From NCBI GenBank assembly GCA_019044685.2, contig JAGTXX020000003.1, forward strand, positions 744,001 through 808,000: 64,000 nt of DNA, read 5' to 3'. Source of the DNA: Nannochloris sp. 'desiccata'. Its lineage: Eukaryota; Chlorophyta; Trebouxiophyceae; Chlorellales; Chlorellaceae. A model generated the notes under the pieces. It searched no databases and was not told the origin of the DNA. It saw only the letters and a program-made list of their open reading frames with translations. Positions within the stretch are counted from its first letter, which is position 1. Every line of letters begins with the position of its first letter. Below are positions 29,012 to 40,980 of this stretch, piece after piece. The position numbers and the translations under genes were made by a program.

Positions 29012-31013
29012 ATGAAATACGTTCTGGTGACTGGCGGTGTCGTCAGTGGCCTGGGAAAAGGCGTGACTGCCTCCTCCATCGGGGTGCTGCTCAAAGCATG
29101 CGGCCACAGAGTGACCTCTATTAAAATTGGTGAGCTATTCTTGCTTGAAAATAGTACTATGACAATCATCAAGACGGATGAGTTGCATCTGCCATCCGCA
29201 TATCCCCGGCTTTCTACTTTTAATTTTTTAAACCACCTCATCTTCAATTACTGTTGAGCAAGCCGCCTCCCTTTTTCAACTCTAGCTACCTACCAGACAC
29301 ATCAAATCAACCTCAGCCCTATATTGTTTAATTCTCTTTGTCTTTGCAGATCCTTATCTTAATGTAGACGCTGGCACCATGTCCCCCTTCGAGCACGGCG
29401 AAGTCTTTGTCCTCGATGACGGCGGTGAAGCGGATCTGGATCTCGGCAATTACGAACGCTTTTTAGATATTTCTCTCTCAAAAGACAACAATTTAACAAC
29501 CGGAAAGGTCTACCAATCTGTTATTGAAAGAGAACGTAGGGGAGATTATCTCGGAAAGACGGTTCAAGTCGTTCCTCACATTACCGACGCCATTCAAGAG
29601 TGGATTGAGAGAGTGGCTCACACTCCAGTTGACGGGCGTGATGGCGTCCCTGATGTCTGTGTAATTGAGCTTGGAGGTACCGTTGGTGACATTGAATCTA
29701 TGCCTTTTATTGAAGCCCTTCGTCAATTCCAATTCAAGGTAGGAACAGGCAATATGTGTGTGATTCACGTGTCGCTTGTGCCTGTCATTGGTGTGGTCGG
29801 TGAACAAAAGACAAAACCAACCCAACACTCCGTTGCTACGTTACGTTCTTTGGGTCTAAATCCTCATTTACTTGCATGCCGCTCTTCTGAACCGTTGAAT
29901 GAGTCGGTGAAAGAGAAGCTCGCCTTGTTTTGCCACGTCCCTGCAGAACAAGTTCTCACCATGCACGACGTGTCCAATATTTGGAGAGTGCCTTTGATGA
30001 TGCAGGAACAAGGTGCAGCACACACTGTATGCAGGATTCTTGGACTTGGCGGTGCAGATAAAATTAATACCAAAGAATGGAAGGTAAATTTGGCCGACAA
30101 GTGGGATTCTTTGACCCAGGAGCTGGTCATCGCCATGGTCGGTAAGTATACGGAACTCTCTGATGCGTATCTTTCTGTAATTAAGGCGTTAACCCACGCA
30201 TGTGTGGCTGCGTCTAAGAAGCTCCGTATTGAGTGGATTGAAGCTGGAACGCTTGAAGACAGCAATAAAGAAGAAGACGCAGCAGCATACGCTGATGTAT
30301 GGAAACGCCTACAGGCGGCAGACGGAATTTTGGTGCCTGGGGGATTCGGAGGCCGTGGTGTTGAAGGGAAGATGCTTGCTGCGAAGTACGCTCGTGAGAA
30401 TAATAAACCATATCTGGGTATTTGCCTCGGTATGCAAATTGCCGTGATTGAGTTTGCTAGGAATGTTCTGGGATGGGACAATGCCAATTCAACTGAGATA
30501 GACCCTGCAACCCCTCACCCTGTGGTCGTTTTTATGCCTGAGGGTTCAACCACTCATAAAGGTGGTACTATGCGTCTTGGTTCTCGTCGTACACTTTTGC
30601 AAACTGTTGATTGTATCGCTGCAAAGTTGTACCAGACAGAGCAATACGTTGATGAGCGTCATCGCCACAGGTACGAAGTAAATCCTGAATTGGTGCCTCA
30701 ATTTGAAGAAGCAGGGTTACGGTTTGTAGGTAAAGATGAGACTGGCACTCGTATGGAGATTATTGAGTTGAAAAATCATCGATTCTTTGTCGCAGCGCAG
30801 TTCCACCCTGAATTCAAGTCAAGGCCGTTTAAACCATCGCCTCTGTTTTTAGGATTAATTTTGGCCGCTGCTGGGAAGCTGGATACGTATCTGAGTGGCA
30901 ATGCGACTCCATTGACGTCTCCTTTAAAGTCTACGCCTGGTAGTGCCGCTTCAAAACAAGCCAATGGCCTCGCTGAGGATGTCGCTTCAAAGCTCGACTT
31001 TGCTTCTGGTTAG
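29012..31013 (+). CDS. CTP synthase
   Basis: Two exons, 29012-29129 and 29350-31013, with a 220-bp intron whose phase-1 junction recreates [15 protein letters not shown], give 593 aa. The N-terminal amidoligase domain has [12 protein letters not shown] (P-loop), [23 protein letters not shown] and [11 protein letters not shown]. The C-terminal class-I glutamine amidotransferase has [15 protein letters not shown] with the nucleophile Cys, and FHPEFKSRP. It makes CTP from UTP, ATP and glutamine, the last step of pyrimidine nucleotide synthesis. The 40-residue tail after the GATase domain is Ser/Thr/Ala-rich and probably disordered or phosphorylated. Length is normal for a eukaryotic enzyme. Confidence 0.97.
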
Positions 31014-31329
31014 AAAATAAAAGTTGTTAAAGTGTAGAATTTCAAAATGGAGGCAATATTTACTTTCCCGTTCTCCTTTACTACAGTTATTATACATTTC
31101 TATACCATTTTGCAATGCTACATCAAATGACTCTTTCTTATTTCTTTGCTGTTTACACCGGCGATGTTCATCAGCATCACTGAAGACTTTCTTATTTGTT
31201 TTCGTTTTCAGCTGTTGTGTGTAACAATATTTCTAACGATAGAAACCGGCAGTATAAATAGCACGTAAGCATATCATATATATAAATATAGCATAATATG
31301 TTCTGATATTTCTTACTTACTTAATTAAC
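31014..31329. other. Convergent intergenic region
   Basis: 3' UTRs of CTP synthase (+) and folylpolyglutamate synthase (-). TGTGTGTAACAAT at 31215 could be a TGTAA-type polyadenylation signal. Otherwise AT-rich and featureless. Confidence 0.4.
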
Positions 31330-33389
31330 TTAATTCATTCCACCACTGCCACCGCCACCGCCTTCGGAGGTCTTGGATTCATTAATGCTCGTATTACCAT
31401 TGCCTAATATTCTCAACATATCCCCTACTAAGTACAAACTTCCAGTTACCAAGACGTGCATCTTCATTTTCGGCGATTCCCTAACACACTTCCTCAGCCA
31501 GTCAATCGTGTGCTGAAGGCTCGGCAACACCGCTCCAACTGCGGCATCTTGCACTGCCGGAACGCCAGCAGCAGCAAGAACAGAAGGTAAAGGAGGTAAC
31601 TGTGTTGCTGCCCTGATGCCATTACTGCTACTACCATTCTGAAGCTTGGACACTGTGTTTTTTAACATACTACTATTGTGACTGCTACCGTTCCCCCCGC
31701 TGCCGATATGTGCCTGCTGGTGCTGTTTTTGCATTTTTTCATACACTTGTCGTAAATTTAACTGCCACGCCAAGTCTGGCACGTCATCTACTTTCCCTAA
31801 CTTCATATACGTGGAATCGGGGGGTACAAACAGTGCATGTGCAGGTAACGCTCCTCGATCATGCAATGTTGCAATAAGCGGTTGAAGTAAAGCAGCAGGG
31901 TCCCGCTCTTGCATGCAATTGAAAACTAATACCCTATGGGGACTATCTGCTCTCCCTTCTTCTTCTTCTTGCTCTTCTTCTTCCTTGGATAGTGCTTCAT
32001 TAATTTCTACTGCATCAGCAAACCAGCGGCCACAGGTAGCCATGCTCTCTGCTGTGTGGGCTCCATCCAGAAAGAACGTCAATCGAGAAGTTACTGGAGA
32101 AAGAGCAAAATCTTCTGACGTTGTACTAGAATTATTGACATTACTTTCGTAGTCTTGTACTATTTGACCCCTACCAGGCCACCGTACAGCTTCTAAACCT
32201 GCAATATATTCTGCAGGGAGTTCTCCTCTTCGTACCGCTGCCGCCCTCTGTTTTGCTTTTTCACCGCCTTTACCGGACAAAACTTCCCATTCTGCAGCTA
32301 ATCGGACAGCTAACGCTGCGTTTTCACGTTGATGTGCACCAGATAATCCTACTTTAAAATCTTCTACCAAAATACCCGCCCCTAGTCTATATTCATCAAG
32401 AGGCCTTACAGAACTTAGAGGCGTCCCTACCCGCTCAGCTACTTCCCGCAACGCCTCAGCTGCATCCTCCCGTTGCGGAGAGGTAAATGCCGGTCGTGTT
32501 GATTTGAATATGCCTGCCTTTTCACGTGCGATCTCTGGTAATGTATGTCCTAGCAAGTCCATATGATCGAAACCAAGGGGGGTCACGCCGCACACAACAG
32601 GCTCTCTAACACAATTTGTTGCATCCAACCTCCCTCCCAACCCAACTTCGAGGATAGCGACGTCTACCTGTGTTTCTAAGAAAATTTTAAAGCCGAGGAG
32701 CGTGAGAAAACGAAAGTAAGCAGGTTTTCCAGAATCGTTGTCGGCCTTGTCTTCGAGAATTTGAAACGTGGCCCAGAGTTGACGCATAAAGGTGGCCTTA
32801 TCTACTGGCAGACTGTGCATAGTAATGAGAAGAAGAAGTGAGATTAGTAAGGGAAGGGTACGTATACGGCGTGGGTGGCGGATAATACGAGGGAGAGAGA
32901 GGAGTTCAAAGGTAATCCGGGGGCAGCGGCTAAGTTGAGGGACGGAGGTTGGTAATTAAAGACGGTTTATTCCCCCTTCTTCTTACCCGTTGATTCTGAT
33001 TCTTTCTCTGACGTCGATGAGATGTGGGGATGTATATAGCCCAGTTTTATAGCCACAGTGTCTCAGAATGCTCTCGATCATAGCACAGGTTGAGCCTTTG
33101 CCCTTGGTGCCGGCGACGTGGATAACACTAAGCTTGGATAATTCATTTTCCAAGTTGAGACGCTGCAACTTGTCAAGGTCGATATAATTATATGTTATTG
33201 TTCACTCTATAAACTAACACATTGGGTGTGATTTGTAGAAAATGAGCTTACCTCAAGGTAGATTTTCATCATGTCAAACGCATGACTCCAATTTTTGCCG
33301 TCTGCGCGAACACGGCCAGAAATTAAAGAGCTTAAAGCATCTAAGCCTTTATTATACTCTTCATCGCTGACTTGTCCCTGGCCTGCCAT
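31330..33389 (-). CDS. Folylpolyglutamate synthase
   Basis: Three exons, 33389-33252, 33162-32987 and 32812-31330, with introns of 89 and 174 bp, give 598 aa in one frame. [21 protein letters not shown] is the ATP-binding P loop with folate-binding residues. It is followed by [20 protein letters not shown], then [29 protein letters not shown] and LDGAHT, all in Mur-ligase family order. The enzyme adds glutamates to tetrahydrofolate in an ATP-dependent reaction. There is no obvious transit peptide, so this is probably the cytosolic form. Two low-complexity insertions (Glu run about 310-320; Asn/Ser/Gly about 395-430) enlarge it relative to typical 500-residue enzymes, and a Gly-rich tail ends it. 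Confidence 0.93.
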
Positions 33390-33721
33390 TGTAAGGGGCG
33401 GTGAGCAAGGTGTTGGAGATGATCGGATGCCAACGTTAGATTAAAGCTGCAGGCTTTGGAGCATTGGTGTCAGAAGTGAATTGAATAGTTTGGCAATTAG
33501 TAATCCTACTTTAGTTTGATTTTGAAATCGAATTGGGATCATCTTGATGCAGCTCTTCAACCCATTTCTTTGGGCGCTGGGAAGACTTGTTTGAAATTAC
33601 AACCTTCCAATATATTAATTGGTGCAATTGGGACATTGAAATACAATCAAAGATTGTATACAAGGTCATATAGGGGCTGACAGGGTAGAGATACTTTCAT
33701 ACTTTACAGATTCCAATAGAC
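33390..33721. promoter_or_regulatory. Divergent promoter region
   Basis: Between the folylpolyglutamate synthase start and the coiled-coil gene start. No TATA box or repeat stands out. Confidence 0.35.
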
Positions 33722-35394
33722 ATGGATGTAATGATGACGGAGGACCGAGAAAGGTACGCCTTGTTGCTGAAAAGCCATTCTTTTCGCGAAGAAAATTTCT
33801 AAGAATATTTTGTTATGCAGGAGAATGGCTGGAAGGCGAGAAAGGGCTTTAATGAGACTCCAATTTACCTCCTCAAACACAGTGGCCGACGCTGGTAGCC
33901 AGCCCACCTCTTGCCACACTGAGAGAACTGAAGATGAACTTCAATATAAGTATTTGAGTGACTTTAAAGAGATAGTAGAAGCATCTTCTAGGAGCCTCCA
34001 GGAGTTCAGAGAACAAAATGACGCCTTTAGTAGCGCTCCATCAGAAGAGGACCAAGTAGTCGCCGCTGACCTGTGCCACTTGCTTCGGGAAGCTGCAACA
34101 CACCTTGACGATCAATCAAATGCGCTGAAAGAATCATTTTCTAATCTCCACAGCATCAAAAATCATCCCATGTTTCTTCGGAGTGAGCTTCAAATCCTGA
34201 CTCAGCAGGCCACTTCTGCCGAGCGAGCTGCCGCACAAGTGGAGGCCACAGCTGCCTCGCTTTTAGAGAATAAAGCATCTCATTTCGTTAAGTTGCTGGA
34301 GAGACAGGCACATATTATCAACAAAGCTATCACCAGTGTTGAAAGGGAATGTATCACTGCAGCAGCAGCCATGGCAGAGCAAGCATCAACTACCGAGGCG
34401 GCCTTGTTGCAGCAGTTGGCCAATGGCCATGAAACCCGCCGAGATGCCATAGCGGCTGAGATTGAAAGGGTAAAGCTGCTAGAAGCTGTACTGCATGAAG
34501 AGCGCGTGAACAAAAGGCATGATCAGGAGAAAGCTCTTGAAGAAATGAGGAAGAAAGAACATGCTGGGCATGAGGAGCTGTGGCATCAGCTATCAAGTCA
34601 CGCAACAGAGGTAGCTCTCGAGCTTTCCCTAGCAGAACATGACCTACTATTTACAGCTAATAAGCTAGGATATAATGTTCGGGTACTCGGTAAGTTTCTA
34701 AGAGTTTGCGGAAGAGAAAAGCAATTATTCACAGCCCCAGTGCGATACCTAAATTTATCTGTCGCTCTATTTTGTTTCATTACTTTGCAGGGGAGAGAAA
34801 TAAAGAGAATAAAGAAGTTATGACTGAGTTGCAGCGAAATCTGCACAAGCAGAAGGCGTCGTTGGCAGGGCTGCGGAGCCAGTACGCCGACGAGAAGGAC
34901 TCGACGTTGGCAGCTCAAAAAAAGCTTATAAAAGATGCCCAGCACGCAAACCAGTCTTTAGTTTCTTTGAAAGGTAAAGCTTTGCATTTCAAAGTAGTAG
35001 ATGAAGAAGAATTGCGACAGGTAAGTAGACATGACCTCATGCTGAGCATGGTTTATTATTTAAAAAACCTGAACACCCGTCGTGTTGCGAACTTATTATT
35101 TTGTTTGAATTAACTATGCAGCTGGTAGCTTTCAAAAGAAACCGGCTCTCAAAGCTTCTGCAAAAACTGAAATGTGCACAAGAGGAGATTTGCTATCTCT
35201 GTGGGTCTGATCCGCTGGGCTGCTTTGGCGAAATTAAATTGCCACCACCACGGTCTTCAACTGACCCCGAGGGGATCCAACTCGACGAAGCTTTAAAAGA
35301 TGCACATTGGCAGGAGATTTTGAAGAAAAATATCCCTCAAGGGTTTAACCAAAAGCTGAAAAGGCTTGAAGTGGCCGTTCGGGAAGATATATAG
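33722..35394 (+). CDS. Coiled-coil protein, possibly axonemal
   Basis: Four exons, 33722-33753, 33821-34689, 34791-35020 and 35122-35394, all with consensus borders, give 467 aa. It is almost entirely heptad-rich helix: residues 40-300 and 305-395 coil, followed by ALHFKVVDEEELRQLVAFKRNRLSKLLQKL and a short CYLCGSDPLG segment. The way the coil ends in a D-x-x-E-x-x-Q/R/L segment and a final hydrophobic G-containing motif recalls nexin-dynein regulatory complex subunits (DRC1/DRC2), but the similarity is too weak to name it. Subcellular place unknown. If the axonemal guess were right the alga would have flagella at some stage. Confidence 0.72.
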
Positions 35395-35688
35395 CTAGAG
35401 AGGTAGATACTAACTGCGCTGTTTTGTGTACCAGCGTATTTTAGGGTTTTCAAAATTTTAAATATCTATCTTCACATTTAGTTTTAGTATGAATAGGCCA
35501 TGATGGCAGCAATGCAGCAAACATCTACCGCAAACAAAACATGCGTTAATCGCAGAAGTTCCTCTTTGATTCTATTGAATGAGTAAATTGTTTTTTCCTG
35601 TATTAAATAAATGAATACATAAATACGTTGCAAATAATATCACCTTTCTTTCTTTCTTCGCAAAGAGAGAAAAAGTTAACCATTTGAA

Positions 35689-36573
35689 TTATATCTCTCT
35701 ATACTCCAACACCGCGCCCTCTTTAATGCCGAGTGCTTTTACGGTTTTGGTCACGTCAAGCTTTTGCTCATTCCAATACAAGTCATATCCACTTGTTGGC
35801 ATATAGTACTTTTGTTTTACTTCCAAAATGGTATTTTTTGAGCTGACAAAAAGCCGCTCGGACGCTTCGTAGCCGCTTAATAAAGCGAAGTCATACCAAG
35901 GCTTATCATAGACAATAAAGATTGCAAACGCAGGGTCAAGGTCAATAGTAATATCAAAATCGATACCCGCCACGCTACCGGATGCGCTGAGGGCCAAAAG
36001 GCGACGTGATCCCGAAGTAGCATTTACAGCTTGAAGACCTTCGTCGTTGATTTCAAAAATTTTGCCAGTGGTGGTGGTGACTTTGGCACTGGTGTTGGGA
36101 ATTGCGGCAATGCTGGAAACGCGATAGACTTCAAAGCCCTCTCCTTCAGGAATGGTGATGGTCTCCACAGACCGGAGCTCAGCTGGAGTCATATCCAGCA
36201 AATCAGAAAATGACCCAGTGGCCATTGCCCTTCCTATACCCACTGGAGTACCAGTGACTTTGGAAAATAACAAAGCGCTGTCACCTTCGAATTTGGTGTC
36301 TTTTGAATTTTGAACCAGCGCGTATGTCAAACCCACAATGGCAGCGATAGACAGCAAGCTGAACAAGCCAGAAATGATGCCAAACCACTTCAATAAGCGC
36401 TTCTGCTTCTCAATAGTGGCCATTTCGTCCAACACTTCGCACACTTCAGTCAAGTCAAGCTCGCCATTGCCATCCTTGTCAATGGCGGTGAGGCGGTCGG
36501 CGTACTTGCGGAGGTGGGGCTTAAATTCAGTGGCCCTCTCCATGTGAGATTTTGAGATCTTCAGAGCTGACAT
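35689..36573 (-). CDS. EF-hand single-pass membrane protein
   Basis: Intronless, 294 aa. Residues 32-44 are a full EF-hand loop (DKDGNGELDLTEV) with ligands at positions 1, 3, 5 and 12. A helix follows, and residues 63-87 are a hydrophobic segment (FGIISGLFSLLSIAAIVGL). About 205 residues lie on the other side: a beta-rich domain with repeated Thr/Val strands and SGSRRLLALSA in the middle. By the positive-inside rule the EF-hand side should be cytosolic and the large domain lumenal or extracellular. Calcium-regulated membrane anchoring is a guess. I recognise no family for the C-terminal domain. Confidence 0.75.
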   Translation of the reverse strand: MSALKISKSHMERATEFKPHLRKYADRLTAIDKDGNGELDLTEVCEVLDEMATIEKQKRLLKWFGIISGLFSLLSIAAIVGLTYALVQNSKDTKFEGDSALLFSKVTGTPVGIGRAMATGSFSDLLDMTPAELRSVETITIPEGEGFEVYRVSSIAAIPNTSAKVTTTTGKIFEINDEGLQAVNATSGSRRLLALSASGSVAGIDFDITIDLDPAFAIFIVYDKPWYDFALLSGYEASERLFVSSKNTILEVKQKYYMPTSGYDLYWNEQKLDVTKTVKALGIKEGAVLEYREI

Positions 36574-37340
36574 CGTATACTACTTCAACCTGCAGACATA
36601 GAAACATCACTAGGCTCATCATAGACGATTTTAAGTTAAGGCCTATAGAGAGGGAGACATCATTTCATCCGGCTAAGACGAAAGTGCACCCATCTGCTGT
36701 CAGAGAGGAGCTGCGCGTGTACTTATACCCCAGTTCCTCTACTTTCATTTCATAGACAGATCCAAACCTGCCAAGCAGAAAACAAAAAGGGAAATTGTCT
36801 CTTTCGTCAAGCTTGGCCAAGATGAATGGCAAAACTCACACAGCATTCACACCACAATCGCGCTTACTTCGTAATTGGAGCTATATTCTGCCAGCACTTG
36901 AAAAGAATTACGCTCAAATCAGAATACACAGGTAGTTATGGCCACAAGATATTTCTGTACCACCACAAGCTGGAGGAAGCGGGCTGGCCCAGGGGTTTTA
37001 GCTAGATCGACGAAGCTCTAGAAAAGGTACATTAGAGGGCGAATTTTAGACAGAATTATTCCATGACGACTACAGCAGTACGTTATCAGGTCTGAAGCGG
37101 CCAGTTGGCAAGATTAATAGCTACAGGAAAGAATTGGCGGCGTCCCGCAGGGAGATGAGTTGGCTTTTCCAGAGGAAGGCCCTCCAGAACAGAATTAAAT
37201 TTGAACATATAAAAAATTTATGGATATCTTATAATGTTCAATGCTTGATGGTTAAGCTTACAGTTAAAAGATACCAGATATTTGAAATCACAACTGATCA
37301 GGAATAACTTGTTGATCGTTACAGCGCATTTTAATTTTGA
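36574..37340. promoter_or_regulatory. Divergent promoter region, 0.77 kb
   Basis: Between the EF-hand gene and the UBAC2-like gene. ACTTATACCCC at about 36720 is weakly TATA-like on the plus strand. Remaining sequence carries only short frames and no RNA gene that I can recognise. Confidence 0.35.
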
Positions 37341-38294
37341 ATGATGAATGCTGGACCTGGTGGATTTAGTAAGCAGCTGCGATGCCATCGTTTTGGACTG
37401 TTCTGCGAAAAAGGGTCGATCCTAAATTACTCCTAATATTCCATAATTTTTTCCTTACGTGCAGGGGGTGCCCCGCTAACAAAAGCACTCGTCATGGTAT
37501 CCGTATCCACCAGCATCATAGTCCAGGCAGCTTCCAAGGCTTCTAGACGCCGTAGAAATGCTATAGTTGATAGTTTCATCCACGCCGTCTCGTTCAAGCA
37601 TCCCGGCGAGCTTCTATTTGGTGCCCTGCTCACCTACTATTTCCGCCTACTCGAGCGGCAGATGGGAACATCCAAATACAGTGCATATGCACTCATTTCT
37701 TGTGGTATTGGGTATGCATTCGAGGCAGGACTTACCGCTACGGCAGCTCACCGCACCTCTGCCACTGGACTCTATCCTTTATTATTTGCAAATATGGTCG
37801 CTTTCTTCCTTGAAGTCCCTTCTCTTCAGCGGTTTTCTGTTATGGGATTCAGTCTGTCAGATAAAGCATTCATATATCTTGCTGCAATGCAGTTATTAAT
37901 TTCGAATGCGCAGCAATCAGCAGTGTCTGCCGCAGCCGGTCTTGTCGCAGGGGTGGTCTACCATTCCGGTTTCTTAGGCTTACGGAAGCTGAAATTACCT
38001 AAAATAGTAGAAGATCTCTTCCTTGCATCCGTTGGAAGAATTTTAGGTGGTGCTACACAGCCACAACAGATTTTTGTTACGCCAGCCTCCAATCAAGGCA
38101 TTGGAGGCGCCGGCAGTGGTTTTGGTGTTGGCAGTGGACCTATACCTACCAGACCACGGACAATGCCACCTATAGAGCCATCTGATGAGGCTGTACAACA
38201 GCTTATAGATATGGGTTTTGATGCAGGAAGAGCACGGCAAGCTTTGCGGGCCGCGAATAATAATGTTGAAGTTGCTCTACAATCGTTATTATGA
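37341..38294 (+). CDS. UBAC2-like rhomboid-fold protein with UBA domain
   Basis: Two exons, 37341-37368 and 37465-38294, with a 96-bp intron, give 285 aa. The first exon (MMNAGPGGF) joins to RGAPLTKALV, equivalent to KAPLSKSLL of human UBAC2. Several hydrophobic helices follow (HPGELLFGALLTYYFRLLERQMGTSKY is diagnostic), then a Gly-rich linker and a C-terminal UBA domain at residues 240-285 (EAVQQLIDMGFDAGRARQALRAANNNVEVALQSLL). UBAC2 is a rhomboid pseudoprotease of the endoplasmic reticulum acting in ER-associated degradation; the plant orthologue is also known. Rhomboid catalytic Ser/His are not seen. The gene is in a 5' position of a divergent pair. Confidence 0.87.
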
Positions 38295-38440
38295 GTAGAA
38301 CAATAAAATGATTTTCTTCCTTTCTTTTTCTTTAATATTGGTCTGTACTAGAATTTGATTTTACAATCACGTGTGACAAGTAAATAGCTGATGTAGCACC
38401 CTCCTTGCCGAAAAGACGGAAGGGAAATAGAAAGTTGGTG

Positions 38441-38466
38441 GACATATATATATATATATATGTATA
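38441..38466. repeat. Short TA microsatellite
   Basis: About nine TA units between the UBAC2-like and PAN-protein genes. Confidence 0.8.
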
Positions 38467-38495
38467 TCTCAATGTATTATCGATAATGTCTTATC

Positions 38496-38936
38496 TTAAG
38501 AAACCTTCCCCGCAGTAATGACCCCTCCAGAACCCTGCCCAACCCTTTTCAGCTTGGCGCTCTTACGGTACAACGTGCACAGACTAGAGCCAAATTTAAA
38601 GTTTTGTTGAGTAAACTTATTGCAGCCTGAGGTAATCCTGCACTGATAACAACAATCAGCGTTCTTGGCGACATAGGTGAGTTTGGCAAGTGCCCTGCCA
38701 GAGTATCCCCAAGAGCTGCAACATTATATAAGTTGAAGATGATAAATAGTATGAATTGAATGCAGTGATAAATTAGCCTTAAGAATAGCATGATGTATAT
38801 GAACAGAAATGAAACTGACGAACCTGAATTTGGAAGAAGCCTTGGTGTACCAGCAGTTATCGTCGTTGGTCCATTGTTGAGCACCAACTTGGCTGGCCAC
38901 CAGGAGCAAAGCAATGCACACAACACCAATCTTCAT
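38496..38936 (-). CDS. Small secreted PAN/apple-domain protein
   Basis: Two exons, 38936-38824 and 38715-38496, with a 108-bp intron (AG/GTTCGTCAG donor, TTGCAG acceptor), give 110 aa. Residues 1-20 are a textbook signal peptide (KIGVVCIALLLVASQVGAQ). The mature part carries ALAKLTYVAKNADCCYQC, a C-N-KFTQ segment and SSLCTLYRKS, the Cys-C-x-x-C and CTL pattern of PAN_4/apple domains that bind proteins or sugars. Six cysteines would form disulphides. In algae such domains sit in wall or extracellular proteins; the ligand here is unknown. The spliced gene is invisible as one open frame, which is why both exons were joined by hand. Confidence 0.72.
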
Positions 38937-39371
38937 GTTTTTAGATAGCAATGTACAAGCTGCAGGAGAATAAAAGAACACGCTATAACAAAATTTTAAA
39001 AACGTTGGATTGGAGCGCACGCTAATAATGTCAATGCCAAGAAAATATTTGCAGTTGCTGGAATAGAACTTCAGGAAAAGGACGGCACTAGAATACAAAC
39101 ATATATGAACAAATTGCTAGGCATCAAAGTAAGTAACCTGAGGAAAACGTTACAGTTTAATGCATTGCTGCCCCTCTAAGACGAGCGTAACCTCAAATTG
39201 AAGCGTCCGACCTTAGACGGTCTAACTTGGTAAGAGCCTTTTAAAAAACTTCACCATTCTTAACCCATCATGGATAGTTCCAGTCTAGCTTAATTTTACA
39301 TCACTAGTTATACAAAAAAGCATCTATCGCTAGTATAATAGCCAAAAAACATACATTAAATTTACAAAGAA
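38937..39371. other. Spacer between two minus-strand genes
   Basis: Promoter of the PAN-protein gene and 3' UTR of the carboxypeptidase gene. AT-rich; nothing else found. Confidence 0.4.
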
Positions 39372-40980
39372 CTACTTTTGAACAACGGACCCGTCCTTCC
39401 TTCCAGCACGTAAGAAAGGGCTGCCGTCTCCCTTCAAAAACGCTCTTGCCGAGGCAAAAGAAGAAGCAACGGTAGCAACAGCAGCACGCGTATTTCCACT
39501 ACAAGAAGTGTTGTCAACAAATTTCTCCCCGCGAGTGAATTTAGTAATCATTTCCAATGCATTCTCGCCCTTGTCCATCGGCACCATATGCCCTGCACCC
39601 TTCACCGACAAAAACGTCAACGGACCAACTTCCGTTACAACACCTGCGTCTTCATCATTTGTAGTCGCCCAGGTGACATTCTCAGCATTAGCCCATTCTC
39701 TCCATTGATCCCATTGTAAAGAATCAACCCATCTTCGGTTTCCAAGCACATTGCAAATGAAATCTTGGTCTCCTGCATATATCAATGCTCGAACGCCACC
39801 AGAAAGCATCTCAGGGATGATAGAGGAGAAATCGTGAGCCCAGTCTGACATCATGTCTTCATGAACATCCATATTGCACTCTTGCCAAACTGAATCGTCT
39901 CTTACTCCCAGAGCTTTCCTCGTCTCCGGCAGATTCATGTATTTATCGAGGCGGGAGAAATCATAGCACAACGGGCCTTGGCATTCTTTCGTGATATCGT
40001 ATACGTTCATCAGAGGGTTTAGCAGCATAATAGGCATAAACATAGTAGCTTGGCAGAAAGTTACAGCTAAAGCGCATTCCATTGAGAAATCTAAACCATC
40101 GCAGATTTCTAAACCAAGCTTACACGCTGGGTAGAGTTGTAATATTTCATCTCTAGTGTCTGAGGAAATTAAATTATGTTCAACCGCGTAGTCAGCGTAG
40201 GCCCCGTATTGAATGGCAGGGTTGGTTAAGCCATTTCCAATAGCGAAACCCTGGAGATTGATATCGATGTTACCAAGTTCTTTATTTTTGATCGCTTGGT
40301 AGACACGGTGTGCCACAGCAGGGACGTAATGGCCAGCATAGCTTTCACCTGTGACGTAAAAGTCTTTGCCCTGTAATTCGGGCTTGGCAGTCCAAAGTGC
40401 TTCTAAGAAATCAAGAACGTCGTTAGAAACACAATCTTCATCATAGCATCTGTCTCTGTCGTCTTCTGAGTACGAGAAGCCTGTCCCGATTGGCTGGTCG
40501 ACGTCTGCAAAAATTTAAAAAAGAAGTTGAGAATTAAAAGAACAAGCAAAGAGAGCAAAGATTAAAAAAAAAAATGTTTCAAGCGCTTTACTTGCATATC
40601 ATGTTTGCAGCGACATCCCATCCTGTAGGGTTATCTTCCAAGGTCATATCTTCATTAATTGTGAAAGGGCCGTTTTCGTAGAAGACAGCAAGTTCGGATG
40701 AGCAGCCAGGGCCACCAGTCATCCACAAAACGACAGGAGCATCGGCGGGAGCCTCCCGAGCTTCGAAATAGAAGAAAAACATGTGAGCATCGTAAGTACG
40801 GTTGAGCTTGAAATAGCCCGAATATCGTTCAGGTTCCGTAAGTGTGCTGGCTTCAGAAGCTCCACGCAGGTTTGAAGAGGAGATCTTGTGGAAGCTGAGC
40901 CTGTCGGTGGATGCAGAGCAGGAGATTGCCAAAATAGCGAGAATGACGAGCAAAACCCGACATTGTTTTGGCCTTAACAT
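39372..40980 (-). CDS. Serine carboxypeptidase (peptidase S10)
   Basis: Two exons, 40980-40596 and 40504-39372, give 505 aa. Joining requires a GC-AG intron (donor ATAT/GCAAGT), which restores the family segment ANMIYVDQPIGTGFSYSED. Residues 1-24 are a signal peptide. WMTGGPGCSSEL forms the oxyanion region, GESYAGHYVP holds the nucleophile Ser, ALIYAGDQDFICN the Asp and VKGAGHMVPMDKGE the His. The enzyme cleaves C-terminal residues at acid pH in the vacuole or secretory path; some plant relatives are acyltransferases. NRT (residue 60) and other NxS/T sites could be glycosylated. The C-terminal 35 residues are Ala/Ser-rich and then basic. It diverges from the heat-shock-factor gene. Confidence 0.93.
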
